Positions 34,724 through 43,667 of a stretch of DNA of 64,000 nt are shown in pieces (within the stretch, counting starts at the first letter, position 1; each line of letters opens with the position of its first letter). Under the pieces are notes generated by a model. It was not told where the DNA came from. It worked only from the letters and a program-made list of their open reading frames with translations, and ran no database searches. This DNA is from Poindextera sp036494815. GTDB lineage: Bacteria; Pseudomonadota; Alphaproteobacteria; Caulobacterales; Caulobacteraceae. The position numbers and the translations under genes were made by a program. The stretch is from contig DASXNV010000032.1 in NCBI GenBank assembly GCA_036494815.1, forward strand, positions 62,001 to 126,000, in the 5' to 3' direction.

Positions 34724-35278
34724 ATGGCGCGTCCCCTGCCCAGCCTCGAGGAAGCTAGGCGCATCCTGGCCACCAAGCGCACCCGCCCCCAGCGGCGTCC
34801 GCCGGCGGTGGCCAGTCGTGCGCTGACCACCTTGATCAAGAGCCTGGACGAACGCTTCGGCCGCGGTCCCGATGGGCTGAAGGCGCGCTGGCGCGAGATT
34901 GTCGGCGAAACCCTGGCCGCCCGCACCGAGCCGGTGAAGCTGAGCAAGCCCCGCAACGGCGGCGGCGCGGCCCTGGAGCTGAAAGTCGACGGCCCGGCCG
35001 CCGCCCTGATCCAGCACCAGGCCGCCGACATCCTGGCCCGGGTCAATCTGTTCCTGGGCGAAGGGGCGGTGGAACGGCTGCGCATCGTCCAGGGCGTGAT
35101 CCGCCGCGCCGCGCCCGAAGCCCAGGCCAAGGCCTCTCAGGCTCGCCGCCGCAAGGCCAAGCCCCTGGACGCAGCCCTCGAGGCCGAACTGGAAGCGGGT
35201 CTGGCGCGCGGCGAAAACGCCGCCCTGACCGAGGCTCTGCGCCACCTGGGGCGCGAGGTGTTGCGGCGCGACGGCTGA
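34724..35278 (+). CDS. DciA/DUF721 family protein
   Basis: A 184-residue protein with the DUF721 (DciA) domain at about residues 30-125: the WREIVGETLAARTEP helix-turn, the ALELKVDGPAAALIQHQ strand-helix and the RLRIVQG strand are typical. DciA loads or interacts with the replicative helicase DnaB in bacteria without DnaC. The C-terminal third is basic and helical. It is first in a rightward group with two dsbA-like genes and smc. Role in helicase loading is family knowledge. Confidence 0.83.
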   Translation: MARPLPSLEEARRILATKRTRPQRRPPAVASRALTTLIKSLDERFGRGPDGLKARWREIVGETLAARTEPVKLSKPRNGGGAALELKVDGPAAALIQHQAADILARVNLFLGEGAVERLRIVQGVIRRAAPEAQAKASQARRRKAKPLDAALEAELEAGLARGENAALTEALRHLGREVLRRDG

Positions 35279-35373
35279 CCCGCCGTAACCTGCCCGGTTG
35301 ACAAGCTCTGCGCGAGCGGCGATGCCGCCATCTGGGGCCGCAACAAACTCAACGCCGAAGGCAGGAACCGCCC

Positions 35374-35997
35374 ATGGGTCTTTTCAACCGCCGCAACCTC
35401 GCCCTCGTCATGGTCATCTCGCTTGGCCTGGCCGGCTGCGACAAGCTGTTCCCGCACACGACCGCGGTGACCGCCGACGACATGAGCATGGGCAATCCCG
35501 CGGCCAAGGTCACGGTGATCGAATACGCCTCAGCCAGTTGCCCGCACTGCGCGCGGTTCAACAACGAGGTCTTCCCCGCCTTCAAGGCCAAATATATCGA
35601 CACTGGCAAGATCAACTATGTGTTCCGCGAGTTCCTGACGCCGCCCACCAACATGGCCGCGGCCGGCTTCATGACGGCCCGCTGCGCCGGAAAGGACAAA
35701 TATTTCAGCGTCCTGGACGCGATCTACCGCAACCAGGAAGCCATGTTCCAATCGGGCGATATCCGAGGCGGTCTCCAGCGCATCGCCCAGTCCGCCGGCC
35801 TGAGCGAGCAGCAGTTCACCGCCTGCGTCACCGACGACAAGGCCCTGACTGCGCTCAATGACCGGGTCCAGAGATACGAAACCAAAGACAACATCACCGG
35901 CACCCCGACCTTCATGGTCAATGGCAAGAAGCTGGACGGCGAACAGACCTTGGCCAGCCTCGACGCGGCCATCAGCGCCGCCCAGGCGGGCAAGTAG
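35374..35997 (+). CDS. DsbA-family thiol oxidoreductase, lipoprotein form
   Basis: A 207-residue periplasmic thioredoxin-fold protein. The N-terminus has a lipoprotein signal with lipobox LAGC (lipid-attached Cys22). The active site is CPHC (Cys56-Cys59) and the cis-proline loop is TGTPTF. Helical insertion and length fit the DsbA/Com1-type group. It is the first of two neighbouring paralogues that share almost identical sequence around the active site. It may form or repair disulfides in envelope proteins while anchored to the inner or outer membrane. Confidence 0.9.
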   Translation: MGLFNRRNLALVMVISLGLAGCDKLFPHTTAVTADDMSMGNPAAKVTVIEYASASCPHCARFNNEVFPAFKAKYIDTGKINYVFREFLTPPTNMAAAGFMTARCAGKDKYFSVLDAIYRNQEAMFQSGDIRGGLQRIAQSAGLSEQQFTACVTDDKALTALNDRVQRYETKDNITGTPTFMVNGKKLDGEQTLASLDAAISAAQAGK

Positions 35998-36118
35998 AGC
36001 GGAGGACCGGGTTGGAAGGCGAAGGCTGGCGCGAGCCGCCGCCAAGCCATGCTTAAGTCTGGCCAGAATCGGGGTCTAATCCCGGTCCGAAACATGGATC
36101 GGAACGGGGAAGGCAGGC

Positions 36119-36745
36119 TTGGTGCGTCTATTCAATCTTAGAGCGGCCTTGGTTGGCCTGATCACGGCGCTGCTAGTCTCAGGCGCCGCGAGCGCCGCGC
36201 CGGACTGGCGGGTGAGCCCCGACGACATGGTCCTGGGCAATCCCAAGGCCAAGATCACGGTGATCGAATACGCCTCGGCCAGCTGCCCGCATTGCGCGCG
36301 GTTCAACAACGACATCTTTCCCGCGTTCAAGGCCAAATATATCGACACCGGCAAGGTTCGCTATGTGATGCGCGAATTCCTGACGCCTCCGGTGGAGGTC
36401 GCGGCGGCCGGCTTCCTGACCGCCCGCTGCGGCGGCAAGGCCAAGTATTTTCAAATCCTCGACCAGGTGTTCCGCCACCAGCAGGAGATCTATCAAACCG
36501 GCGACGTCAACAGCGTGCTGGGCCGGGCCGCCGCCTCGGCCGGCCTGACCGACGCCCAGTTCAAGGCCTGCATCTTCGATGGCGCGGCTCTTGGCGCCCT
36601 GAACACCCGTGTCGACACCTATGTCAAACGCGACGGGATCGAAGGCACCCCCACCTTCGTCATCAACGGCAAGATGCTGGAGGCCGGCGAGCCGACCCTG
36701 GCCGGGCTGGATGCGGCCATCGCCGCGGCGCAAAAGACGCGATAG
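36119..36745 (+). CDS. DsbA-family thiol oxidoreductase, soluble form
   Basis: Paralogue of the preceding gene, 208 residues. Here the N-terminus is a cleavable signal peptide ending SGAASAA, not a lipobox, so the protein should be free in the periplasm. CPHC is at 56-59 and EGTPTF holds the cis-proline. The region around the active site is nearly identical at DNA level to the first copy, while the signal regions differ. The start is a TTG at 36119 or the adjacent GTG at 36122; an AAGG sequence precedes both. smc starts 15 bp after the stop. Confidence 0.9.
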   Translation: MVRLFNLRAALVGLITALLVSGAASAAPDWRVSPDDMVLGNPKAKITVIEYASASCPHCARFNNDIFPAFKAKYIDTGKVRYVMREFLTPPVEVAAAGFLTARCGGKAKYFQILDQVFRHQQEIYQTGDVNSVLGRAAASAGLTDAQFKACIFDGAALGALNTRVDTYVKRDGIEGTPTFVINGKMLEAGEPTLAGLDAAIAAAQKTR

Positions 36746-36760
36746 GGCGGGACCCGGAAC

Positions 36761-39700
36761 GTGCCCATGCACTTCCAGAAGCTTCGGCTGTCGGGCTTCA
36801 AATCCTTTGTGGAGCCCACAGAGTTTCGCATTGAGCCCGGCCTGACCGGGGTCGTGGGCCCCAATGGCTGCGGCAAGTCCAATCTTCTGGAAGCCCTGCG
36901 CTGGGTCATGGGGGCCAATTCAGCCAAGGCCATGCGGGCCGGCGGCATGGACGACGTGATCTTCGCTGGCTCGGGCTCGCGCCCCTCGCGCAATCACGCC
37001 GAGGTCTCCCTGACCATCGATAACGCCGACCGCACGGCCCCGGCCCAGTTCGCCAACGATCCGGTGCTAGAGGTGGTGCGGCGGATCGATCGCGGAGCCG
37101 GGTCCACCTACAAGGTCAATGGCCGCGAGCAGCGTGCCCGCGATGTGCAGCTGTTGTTCGCCGACGCCTCCACCGGGGCCAATTCGCCGGCCCTGGTGCG
37201 CCAGGGCCAGATCAGCGAGCTGATCGCGGCGCGGCCGCAGAACCGGCGCATGATCCTGGAGGAGGCCGGCGGTGTTTCCGGCCTGCACACCCGCCGCCAC
37301 GAAGCCGAACTGCGCCTGCGCGCCGCCGAGGCCAATGTCGAACGGCTGGACGACGTGGCGCGCGAGTTGGAAACCGCCCTGGCCCGACTGAAGCGCGAGG
37401 CGCGCCAGGCTGAGAAGTTCAAGCGGCTGGCGTCCGAGATCCGCGCCCTGCAAGGCGCCCTACATTTCGCCCGCTGGCGCGACGCCGGCGTGGCCCTGGC
37501 CCGCGCCGAGGCCGAGGCTACCGACGCCGCACGCCTTGTCGAGACCACCGCGCGGGACGCCGCCGCCGCCCAGACCGCCGCCCTGGAGGCCGAAACCGGC
37601 CTGCCGGCCCTGCGCGAGGAGGCCCAGATCGCCGGGGCCGTGCTGCATCGCCTGGCCATCGAGAACGACCGGTTGGAGCGCGAGGCCGAACAGGCCCGGG
37701 CCGAGGTTGATCGCCTGGCCGCCGACGCCAACCGGCTGAACGCCGACCAGGGGCGCGAGGAACAGATGGCCCAGGACGCCAAGTCCGCCCTGGCCCGGCT
37801 GGTCGCCGACCTGGCCGAATTGGAGGGCGAGAGCGAGGCCGCGCCGGAACGCCTGCCCGAATTGACCGCCGCCGCGGCGGCCGCGGAGAGGGTGCGGGCG
37901 GAAGCAGAATTGGCGCTGGAAGCCCTGGCCGCCAAGGTCGCCTCCCAGGACGCTGAGCGCCGCGCCGCTGAGCAGCGCCTGACCGAGGCCGACAGCCGCC
38001 TAGCCCGCAGCCGCCGCGCCCTGGAAGCGGCCAAGGCCGACCGCGCCGCCCTGGGGCCAGACACCCAACCCGAAGCCGCGGCGGCGCAAGCCCGGTTCGA
38101 CGCGGCCCTTGCAGCGTTGCGTCAGGCCCGCGATGCGGTGACCGCCGCCGAGGCCGCGCAAGCCAAGGCCGCCACCACCGAAGCCGCGGCCCGCGATACG
38201 ACGCGCAAAGCCGAGGACCGCCTGGGCCGGCTGAAGACCGAGGCGCGGGGCCTGGCCCAGCTGACTCAGGCCTCTGCCAAGAGTCCCTATCCGCCGGCCT
38301 TGGATCAGGTTGCGCCGGACGCCGGCTACGAAGCCGCTCTGGCCGCGGCCCTGGGCGACGACCTGAACGCCGCCCTCGACGCACGGGCGCCGGCCCACTG
38401 GGCGGGGCGCGAGCCGGGCGCGGCCGTGAGTTGGCCGGATGGCGCCCAGCCCCTGGCCCCGTTGGTCAAGGCGCCGCCGGCTCTGGCTGCGCGCCTGGCG
38501 CTCACCGCCCTGGTGGGTCGCGCCGACGGACCGAAGCTCCAGGCTCAGCTACCGGCCGGGGCGCGGTTGGTGTCAAAGGAGGGCGATCTGTGGCGCTGGG
38601 ACGGCTTTGTCTCCCGCGCCGAAGCGCCGCGTCCCGCCGCCGTGCGCCTGGAACAACGCCGGCGGCTGGCGGACCTGGAAGCCGAAATCGAACAGCTGGC
38701 CCCTGCCGCCGCCGGGGCCGCTACAGCCCATCGCGACGCGACCACGACCCTGCGCGCCGCCGAAGACGCCTTGCGCGTCGCCCGCCGCGCGCCAGAAGCC
38801 GCCGAGCGGGCCGTGGGCGTCGCCCGCGAGGAGGTCGAACGCCACGCGAGGGAAATCGCCCGCCGCGAGGCCCGCGTCCAGTCCCTGGACGAGACAATCG
38901 CCCGCTTCGACGCCGAACGGGCCGAGGCCGAGGCCGCCGCCGACCAGGCCAGCACCGCCTTCGACGGCCTCAACGCCGACGAGGCCGCAGCGGGCCGCCT
39001 GGCCGAGGCCCGCACCGCCGCCGCCGCGGCGCGCGAGGCCGCCGCCAAGGCCCGCTCGGCCCTGGATGTAGAGACCCGTGAGCGGGCCAGCCGCGCCGGC
39101 CGGCTGGAGCGTCTGCGCCGCGACCAGGCCGACTGGACCCGTCGGGCCGAGACGGCCGCAGCTCGCTTGCAGACCCTGGCCGATGACCTGGACCGGGCGC
39201 TGGTGGCGCTTGAGGCCGCGCGCGAGGCGCCCAAGGGCCTGGAAGGCCGCCGCGCCGACCTGTTCGATCAGCTTGCCGCTGCAGAGGCGCGCCAGGCCAA
39301 AGCTTCCGACGCCCTGCAGACCGCGGAAGCAGCCCGCACCGCCAATGACAAAGCCGCCCGCGCCGCCGAGGCCGCCGCTGGCGAGGCCCGCGAACTGCGC
39401 GCCGCCACCACAGCGCGGTTCGAGGCGGCGCAGGAGCGCCTGGCCGAAATCGCCGCCAATCTGCGCGAGGCGGTGCGGATGGAGCCAGAGGATCTGGGCC
39501 GCCGCCTGACCGATGACGCGGTGGCGGTGCCGGCCGATCCGGCGGGGGTTGAGCAGCACCTGGCCAATCTGGAGCGCGACCGCGACGCCATCGGGCCGGT
39601 CAATCTGCGGGCCGAAGAAGAAATGGCCGAATACGACGCCCGCCTGCACACCCTGCGTACCGAGCGGGCCGACCTGTCCGGCGCCATAGCCCGCCTGCGC

Positions 39701-40210
39701 GAGGGCATCGAGGCCCTGAACGCCGAGGGACGCGAGCGCCTGCTGGCCGCTTTCGACGTGATCAACGGCCATTTCCAGAGCCTGTTCCTGGCCCTGTTCG
39801 GCGGCGGCCAGGCCGAGTTGCGATTGATCGAATCCGACGATCCGCTGGAGGCAGGCCTGGAGATCTTCGCCTGCCCGCCCGGCAAGCGCATGGCCACCAT
39901 GAGCCTGATGAGCGGCGGCGAGCAGGCCCTGACCGCCGCCGCCCTGATTTTCGGCGTGTTCCTGGCCAACCCGGCGCCCATCTGCGTGCTGGACGAGGTG
40001 GACGCGCCCCTGGACGACGCCAATGTGGACCGCTTCTGCAACATGCTGGTGGAGATGACCGAGCGCACCCAGACCCGCTTCATCGCCATCACCCATAACC
40101 CGGTGACCATGGCCCGCATGGACCGCCTGTTCGGTGTGACCATGCCTGAGCGTGGGGTGTCGCAGCTGGTGTCGGTGGATCTGCGGCAGGCCGAGGCGAT
40201 GGTGGCTTGA
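36761..40210 (+). CDS. smc: Chromosome segregation protein SMC
   Basis: An 1149-residue SMC ATPase that organises and resolves the chromosome. Walker A is GPNGCGKS (33-40); the C-terminal head has signature LMSGGEQ and Walker B ICVLDEVDAPLDD. Two Ala/Glu/Arg-rich coiled coils (about 165-490 and 660-980) flank a hinge at about 500-650. The coils are very GC-rich, which leaves long open frames on the opposite strand that are not genes. Start is GTG 36761; ATG 36767 is possible. scpA and scpB are not in the window. Confidence 0.95.
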   Translation: MPMHFQKLRLSGFKSFVEPTEFRIEPGLTGVVGPNGCGKSNLLEALRWVMGANSAKAMRAGGMDDVIFAGSGSRPSRNHAEVSLTIDNADRTAPAQFANDPVLEVVRRIDRGAGSTYKVNGREQRARDVQLLFADASTGANSPALVRQGQISELIAARPQNRRMILEEAGGVSGLHTRRHEAELRLRAAEANVERLDDVARELETALARLKREARQAEKFKRLASEIRALQGALHFARWRDAGVALARAEAEATDAARLVETTARDAAAAQTAALEAETGLPALREEAQIAGAVLHRLAIENDRLEREAEQARAEVDRLAADANRLNADQGREEQMAQDAKSALARLVADLAELEGESEAAPERLPELTAAAAAAERVRAEAELALEALAAKVASQDAERRAAEQRLTEADSRLARSRRALEAAKADRAALGPDTQPEAAAAQARFDAALAALRQARDAVTAAEAAQAKAATTEAAARDTTRKAEDRLGRLKTEARGLAQLTQASAKSPYPPALDQVAPDAGYEAALAAALGDDLNAALDARAPAHWAGREPGAAVSWPDGAQPLAPLVKAPPALAARLALTALVGRADGPKLQAQLPAGARLVSKEGDLWRWDGFVSRAEAPRPAAVRLEQRRRLADLEAEIEQLAPAAAGAATAHRDATTTLRAAEDALRVARRAPEAAERAVGVAREEVERHAREIARREARVQSLDETIARFDAERAEAEAAADQASTAFDGLNADEAAAGRLAEARTAAAAAREAAAKARSALDVETRERASRAGRLERLRRDQADWTRRAETAAARLQTLADDLDRALVALEAAREAPKGLEGRRADLFDQLAAAEARQAKASDALQTAEAARTANDKAARAAEAAAGEARELRAATTARFEAAQERLAEIAANLREAVRMEPEDLGRRLTDDAVAVPADPAGVEQHLANLERDRDAIGPVNLRAEEEMAEYDARLHTLRTERADLSGAIARLREGIEALNAEGRERLLAAFDVINGHFQSLFLALFGGGQAELRLIESDDPLEAGLEIFACPPGKRMATMSLMSGGEQALTAAALIFGVFLANPAPICVLDEVDAPLDDANVDRFCNMLVEMTERTQTRFIAITHNPVTMARMDRLFGVTMPERGVSQLVSVDLRQAEAMVA

Positions 40211-40288
40211 TATGCAGCCCTCATTCGGCGAGTTGCATCCCTTTGCGGTGATCCCAATGCAGGTTTTTTCCTGTGCGTCAGATACCGC

Positions 40289-40525
40289 GTGGTTGCGAGA
40301 TGGGGCGTAGCAAAGCGGTGGTGGCAAGCACAAAGAATATTGCCCGCTATCGCCTTTGGGACCGCGCTTATGGTCGCCGCACTGATGGCCCGGGGCGCCC
40401 CGTTCCCGCTTCAAGCGATAAAGTTGGGTGTGGCGTTGGGTTTGGCTGAACTCTTGATCTATCTGGCCATCCTCTGTGCGCTTGCGATGCGTACGCATAC
40501 AGAGCGAGACGTCGCCCGTGTCTGA
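40289..40525 (+). CDS. Possible small membrane protein
   Basis: A 78-residue open frame starting with GTG, with two hydrophobic segments (about residues 18-36 and 43-67) and charged ends. There is no strong ribosome-binding site and no family I recognise. It sits alone between smc and a leftward hypothetical gene. The hydrophobic pattern is more regular than in a random shadow frame, but the call is weak. Confidence 0.4.
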   Translation: MVARWGVAKRWWQAQRILPAIAFGTALMVAALMARGAPFPLQAIKLGVALGLAELLIYLAILCALAMRTHTERDVARV

Positions 40526-40585
40526 GCTGAGTGTGCGCGGGAGTGCGCCCAGAGTCGAAATAGCAAGAAAGACCTGCGGTCGGCT

Positions 40586-40864
40586 TCACTTCGACCGAAT
40601 GATATTGCCCAACAGCAAATCTCCGCTGACAAAGGCGGTGAAGCACCACACGCCCTCCAGTCCGTCCAAAGGGGTTGGCGGGTCCTTGGCCAGGTCTTTC
40701 AGTACGCTCGAGGCCACAAAGGCTGATGATCGCGGGATGGGCTTGTCGGCTTTGATGCGCCGAGCCCACTCACGGACCGCCGCGCTCACGCCCTCGGCTC
40801 GCACCTGGGAGACATAGGTCGCCCCGTGGAAGTCGCAGATGAAGGTATAGAGGTCGCCGGTCAT
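40586..40864 (-). CDS. Hypothetical protein
   Basis: A 92-residue soluble protein. It has a plausible alternation of strands and helices (LYTFICDFHGATYVSQV, then AAVREWARRIK), and aromatic and charged residues are spread as in real proteins. I know no family. ATG 40864 is used; a TTG one codon earlier is equivalent. It is 45 bp downstream of the GNAT gene on the same strand and could share its transcript. Confidence 0.6.
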   Translation of the reverse strand: MTGDLYTFICDFHGATYVSQVRAEGVSAAVREWARRIKADKPIPRSSAFVASSVLKDLAKDPPTPLDGLEGVWCFTAFVSGDLLLGNIIRSK

Positions 40865-40909
40865 CAAGGTCAGCCTAGGGCAGGAAGATCAGCTCCGCCA
40901 TGGGCCGTT

Positions 40910-41359
40910 TCACCGCCGATAGATCTCTGGGTCCCTGATCTCCATCCAGTTCTGCACGCCGGTCAGGGGGGTGAAGCCGAACTGGGCGTAGAGGCTGTGG
41001 GCGTCGCGGGTGGCCAGGTGCCGGCGGCGGAAGCCCTGCAGGTCGGGGTGGTCTTTCAAATAGGCCATCAGCGCCCTGCCAAGGCCGGCGCCGCGATGGG
41101 CCTCGTCGACGAACACGTCGCAGATCCAGCCGAACGTCGCGCTGTCGGTGACCACCCGGGCCATGGCGGCCATCTCGCCCGCTGCATCGTAGGCGCCGAC
41201 GACCAGGCTGTTTTCGACGGCGCGCCGGAACGTCCCTAACGGTATGCCAGCTGCCCAATAACTTTGCTCCGAGATCCAGCAGTGGCCGCGCTTCAGATCG
41301 AAGTCTGCGGGATCGTCGCTGAGCCGGTAGCCTTCCGGGGTGGTGATGACGTGCGGCAT
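40910..41359 (-). CDS. GNAT family N-acetyltransferase
   Basis: A 149-residue acetyltransferase. Motif A, the acetyl-CoA pyrophosphate loop, is RGAGLGRAL at about residues 89-97, preceded by the beta-4 strand WICDVFVDEAH. The end has ATRDAHSLYAQFGF, motif B with the usual Tyr. It follows the MocR-type gene after 7 bp, so co-transcription is likely. The substrate is unknown. Confidence 0.88.
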   Translation of the reverse strand: MPHVITTPEGYRLSDDPADFDLKRGHCWISEQSYWAAGIPLGTFRRAVENSLVVGAYDAAGEMAAMARVVTDSATFGWICDVFVDEAHRGAGLGRALMAYLKDHPDLQGFRRRHLATRDAHSLYAQFGFTPLTGVQNWMEIRDPEIYRR

Positions 41360-41366
41360 GGCGGAT

Positions 41367-42749
41367 TCAGATCAGGGTGCGGTTGGCGGCGGCGGCCGGA
41401 CTGAGCGCGGCCTTCACCGCCATCAGGCCGCGTTCCAGCGTAGCCAGATCCGGCGCGCCGCCCAGGCACAGGCGCAGGCCGGCCATGGCGCCCCGGTCCA
41501 GGACCGGGCCATCGGGTGGGGTCAGTTCGACGCCATTGCGCAGGGCCCGGCCGGCCACGCGTTCGGCCTCCAGCTCGTCCATAGGCAGCCAGATGTGTGG
41601 CGAGCCGGGCATGGCTGGGCGTTCGGCGGCGGCGCCAAGGATCTCCAGGGCGCGGGCGGTGCGGGTCTTCAGTTCGCGGCGGTTGGCGATCAGTATGGCA
41701 TCGGCTGTCCCATCCTCGATCCAGCCGTTGGCGATCAGCCCGCCAAAGGTGGGGCCGCCCAGGGCGATAGCGTGCAACACCCCCAGGGCGCGGTCCCGCC
41801 AGTCTCCAGACCTGGGCAGAACCAGCCAGCCGACCCGCAGGCCCGGCGCGACGCTCTTGGACAGGGCGCTGACGAACAGGCACCGCTCTGGCGCCAGGGC
41901 GGCGAGCGGGGTCAGGGAGGCCACGCCCAGGCCGCCGGCATAGGCGCCGTAGAGATCGTCCTCCACCAGGATCAGGTCTTGCCGGCGGGCGATCTGGACG
42001 ATCTGGCGGCGTCGCGCCTCGCCCATCACCCGGCCGGTCGGGTTCTGACTCGGCAGCACATAGGCGACCTTGGCCCCGCTTTCAGCGGCCGCGCACTCTA
42101 GGCCTTCCGGCGTCAGGCCCTGGTTGTCCATGGCCGCCGGGACCAAGCGATAATCCATGTGGCCGGCCAGGGACTTGAGCCCGGCGAAGGTCGCCGCCTC
42201 GGCGATCACCGTGTCACCCGGACGTGCGGCGACGCCTAGGGCCACGGCCACCGCCTGCTGAGCGCCGGAACAGCAGATCAGCTGACCATCTTCGAGATCT
42301 TGCCAATCATGGATGCGCCGCAACCACACAGCGCCCGCCACCAGGTCCGGCTCGAACCCGCCGGGTGGGGCGTAGCCGAGCCGGTCAGCCAGTTCCGGCT
42401 GACGCGCCAGACGGGTCATGGCCGCGGCCAGATGCTGCCGCGCCGGCGCCAGCGGCGGCAGGCTGCGGGCGAAATCGATCGGCCCGTCAGCGGGGCGGGC
42501 GCTGTCGGCGCGAGAGGCGGCGACGAAACTGCCGCGGCCCACATGGCCGGCCAATAGGCCTTGGCGCTCGGCTTCCGCATAGGCGCGGGTGACGGTGCCG
42601 ACCCCAACCCCCAGCCGAAAGGCCAGGTCGCGGTGCGGCGGCAGGCGGTCGCCGGCCTTGAGCACGCCCGCGGCGATATCCGCCGCCAGGGCGGCGGTCA
42701 GGCGCTCATAGACCGGCGCGGCGCCGGACGGCAGGGTGGGTGACCACAT
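41367..42749 (-). CDS. MocR/GntR-type regulator with aminotransferase domain
   Basis: A 460-residue fusion of a GntR winged helix-turn-helix (about 10-80, LPPHRDLAFRLGVGVGTVTRAY) with a class I aminotransferase-like domain. The PLP lysine is in VSALSKSVAPGLRVGW, and SQNPTGRV and DDLYGAY are the other cofactor segments. Such proteins use PLP as an effector and usually bind repeated sites in front of a divergent target. The neighbour is a phzF-type gene 99 bp away, with CAGTGAyAATAT repeated between them. GABA, vitamin B6 or D-amino-acid pathways are possible targets by family. Confidence 0.9.
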   Translation of the reverse strand: MWSPTLPSGAAPVYERLTAALAADIAAGVLKAGDRLPPHRDLAFRLGVGVGTVTRAYAEAERQGLLAGHVGRGSFVAASRADSARPADGPIDFARSLPPLAPARQHLAAAMTRLARQPELADRLGYAPPGGFEPDLVAGAVWLRRIHDWQDLEDGQLICCSGAQQAVAVALGVAARPGDTVIAEAATFAGLKSLAGHMDYRLVPAAMDNQGLTPEGLECAAAESGAKVAYVLPSQNPTGRVMGEARRRQIVQIARRQDLILVEDDLYGAYAGGLGVASLTPLAALAPERCLFVSALSKSVAPGLRVGWLVLPRSGDWRDRALGVLHAIALGGPTFGGLIANGWIEDGTADAILIANRRELKTRTARALEILGAAAERPAMPGSPHIWLPMDELEAERVAGRALRNGVELTPPDGPVLDRGAMAGLRLCLGGAPDLATLERGLMAVKAALSPAAAANRTLI

Positions 42750-42761
42750 AGGCGTTCGCCA

Positions 42762-42803
42762 ATTGTATCAGTGACAATATTGATTTTGACACAGTGATAA
42801 TAT
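42762..42803. promoter_or_regulatory. Repeated operator-like sites between MocR and PhzF genes
   Basis: CAGTGACAATAT (42769-42780) recurs as CAGTGATAATAT (42792-42803), 23 bp apart centre to centre, about two helical turns. The first copy is part of a perfect inverted repeat ATTGT-N7-ACAAT (42762-42778). A perfect TTGACA -35-like hexamer (42786-42791) pointing to the phzF-type gene touches the second copy. Direct repeats at this spacing are typical of MocR operators. Confidence 0.65.
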
Positions 42804-42848
42804 CGCGAGATGTCACCGTCCAGCCGCAAGTTGATTGGAGATCTTGCC

Positions 42849-43664
42849 ATGCGTCAGTGGACAGTCGACGCCTTCGCCGCCGCCCCGTTCAAGGGCAACC
42901 CCGCCTGCGTGGTCGAGCCTTTAGACGCTTGGCCGGACACCGCCTGGATGCAAAGCTTGGCGGCGGAGAACAATCAGGCTGAGACCGCTTTCCTGTTGAA
43001 GACGGCGGACGTCGATCGCTTCGGCCTGCGCTGGTTCACCCCCAAGGTGGAAGTCCCCCTGTGCGGCCACGCCACTCTGGCCTCGGCCCATACCCTGTTC
43101 AGGGAACTGGGAAATTCGTCGCCGGCCATCCGTTTCGAGACCCTCAAGTCAGGGATTTTGATCGTGCGCCGGCTGGGCGAGCGGATCGAAATGGACTTTC
43201 CCGCCGACCCGCCGCGCCAGATCCAGGCCCCGGAAGGTCTGGCCGACGCCATGGGGGCGGAGCCGGTGGAGGTGTGGATCGGGCAGTATTTGATCGCGGT
43301 GCTGAATGATGAAACCGCCGTCCGCAACCTCGCCCCCAATCTAGCCAAGGTGGAGCCCATCGGGGCCGAGGCCAGCGCCGGGCGAGGCAATCTGTCGGTG
43401 GTGGCCAAGGCCGATGCGGACCGCGACTACGCCGTGGTCAGCCGGTTCTTCGCCCCGGGCTCAGGTATTGCGGAGGACCCGACCACCGGTTCCGCACATT
43501 GCATGCTGGCGCCGCTCTATGCTGGCAAGCTGGGCCAACCGAATGTGCGCTTTCACCAAGCCTTTCCCGGTCGCGGGGGTGATGTTGAAGCCGAGATGGC
43601 CGGTGATCGCGTGCTGCTGCGCGGCTCGGCGGTGACGGTTGTGGAAAGCGTGCTGCGGCTCTAG
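42849..43664 (+). CDS. PhzF family isomerase-like protein
   Basis: A 271-residue PhzF/DAP-epimerase-fold protein. The catalytic glutamate is Glu45 in NQAETAF, and the other signatures are the GNPACVV opening, WFTPKVEVPLCGHATL, and the second-half motif EDPTTGSAHCML. The start at ATG 42849 has GGAG eight bases upstream. It is divergent from the MocR regulator, and is likely its target. PhzF proteins isomerise different small molecules; the substrate is not known here. Confidence 0.92.
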   Translation: MRQWTVDAFAAAPFKGNPACVVEPLDAWPDTAWMQSLAAENNQAETAFLLKTADVDRFGLRWFTPKVEVPLCGHATLASAHTLFRELGNSSPAIRFETLKSGILIVRRLGERIEMDFPADPPRQIQAPEGLADAMGAEPVEVWIGQYLIAVLNDETAVRNLAPNLAKVEPIGAEASAGRGNLSVVAKADADRDYAVVSRFFAPGSGIAEDPTTGSAHCMLAPLYAGKLGQPNVRFHQAFPGRGGDVEAEMAGDRVLLRGSAVTVVESVLRL

Positions 43665-43667
43665 GGA

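Noticed and set aside
38573..40498. Very long open frame antisense to smc (over 600 codons), and similar ones within smc.
   Set aside because: It lies opposite a well-supported gene with strong GC bias at third positions, which removes stops from the other strand. The protein is Gly/Gln/Arg/His-rich with no motif.
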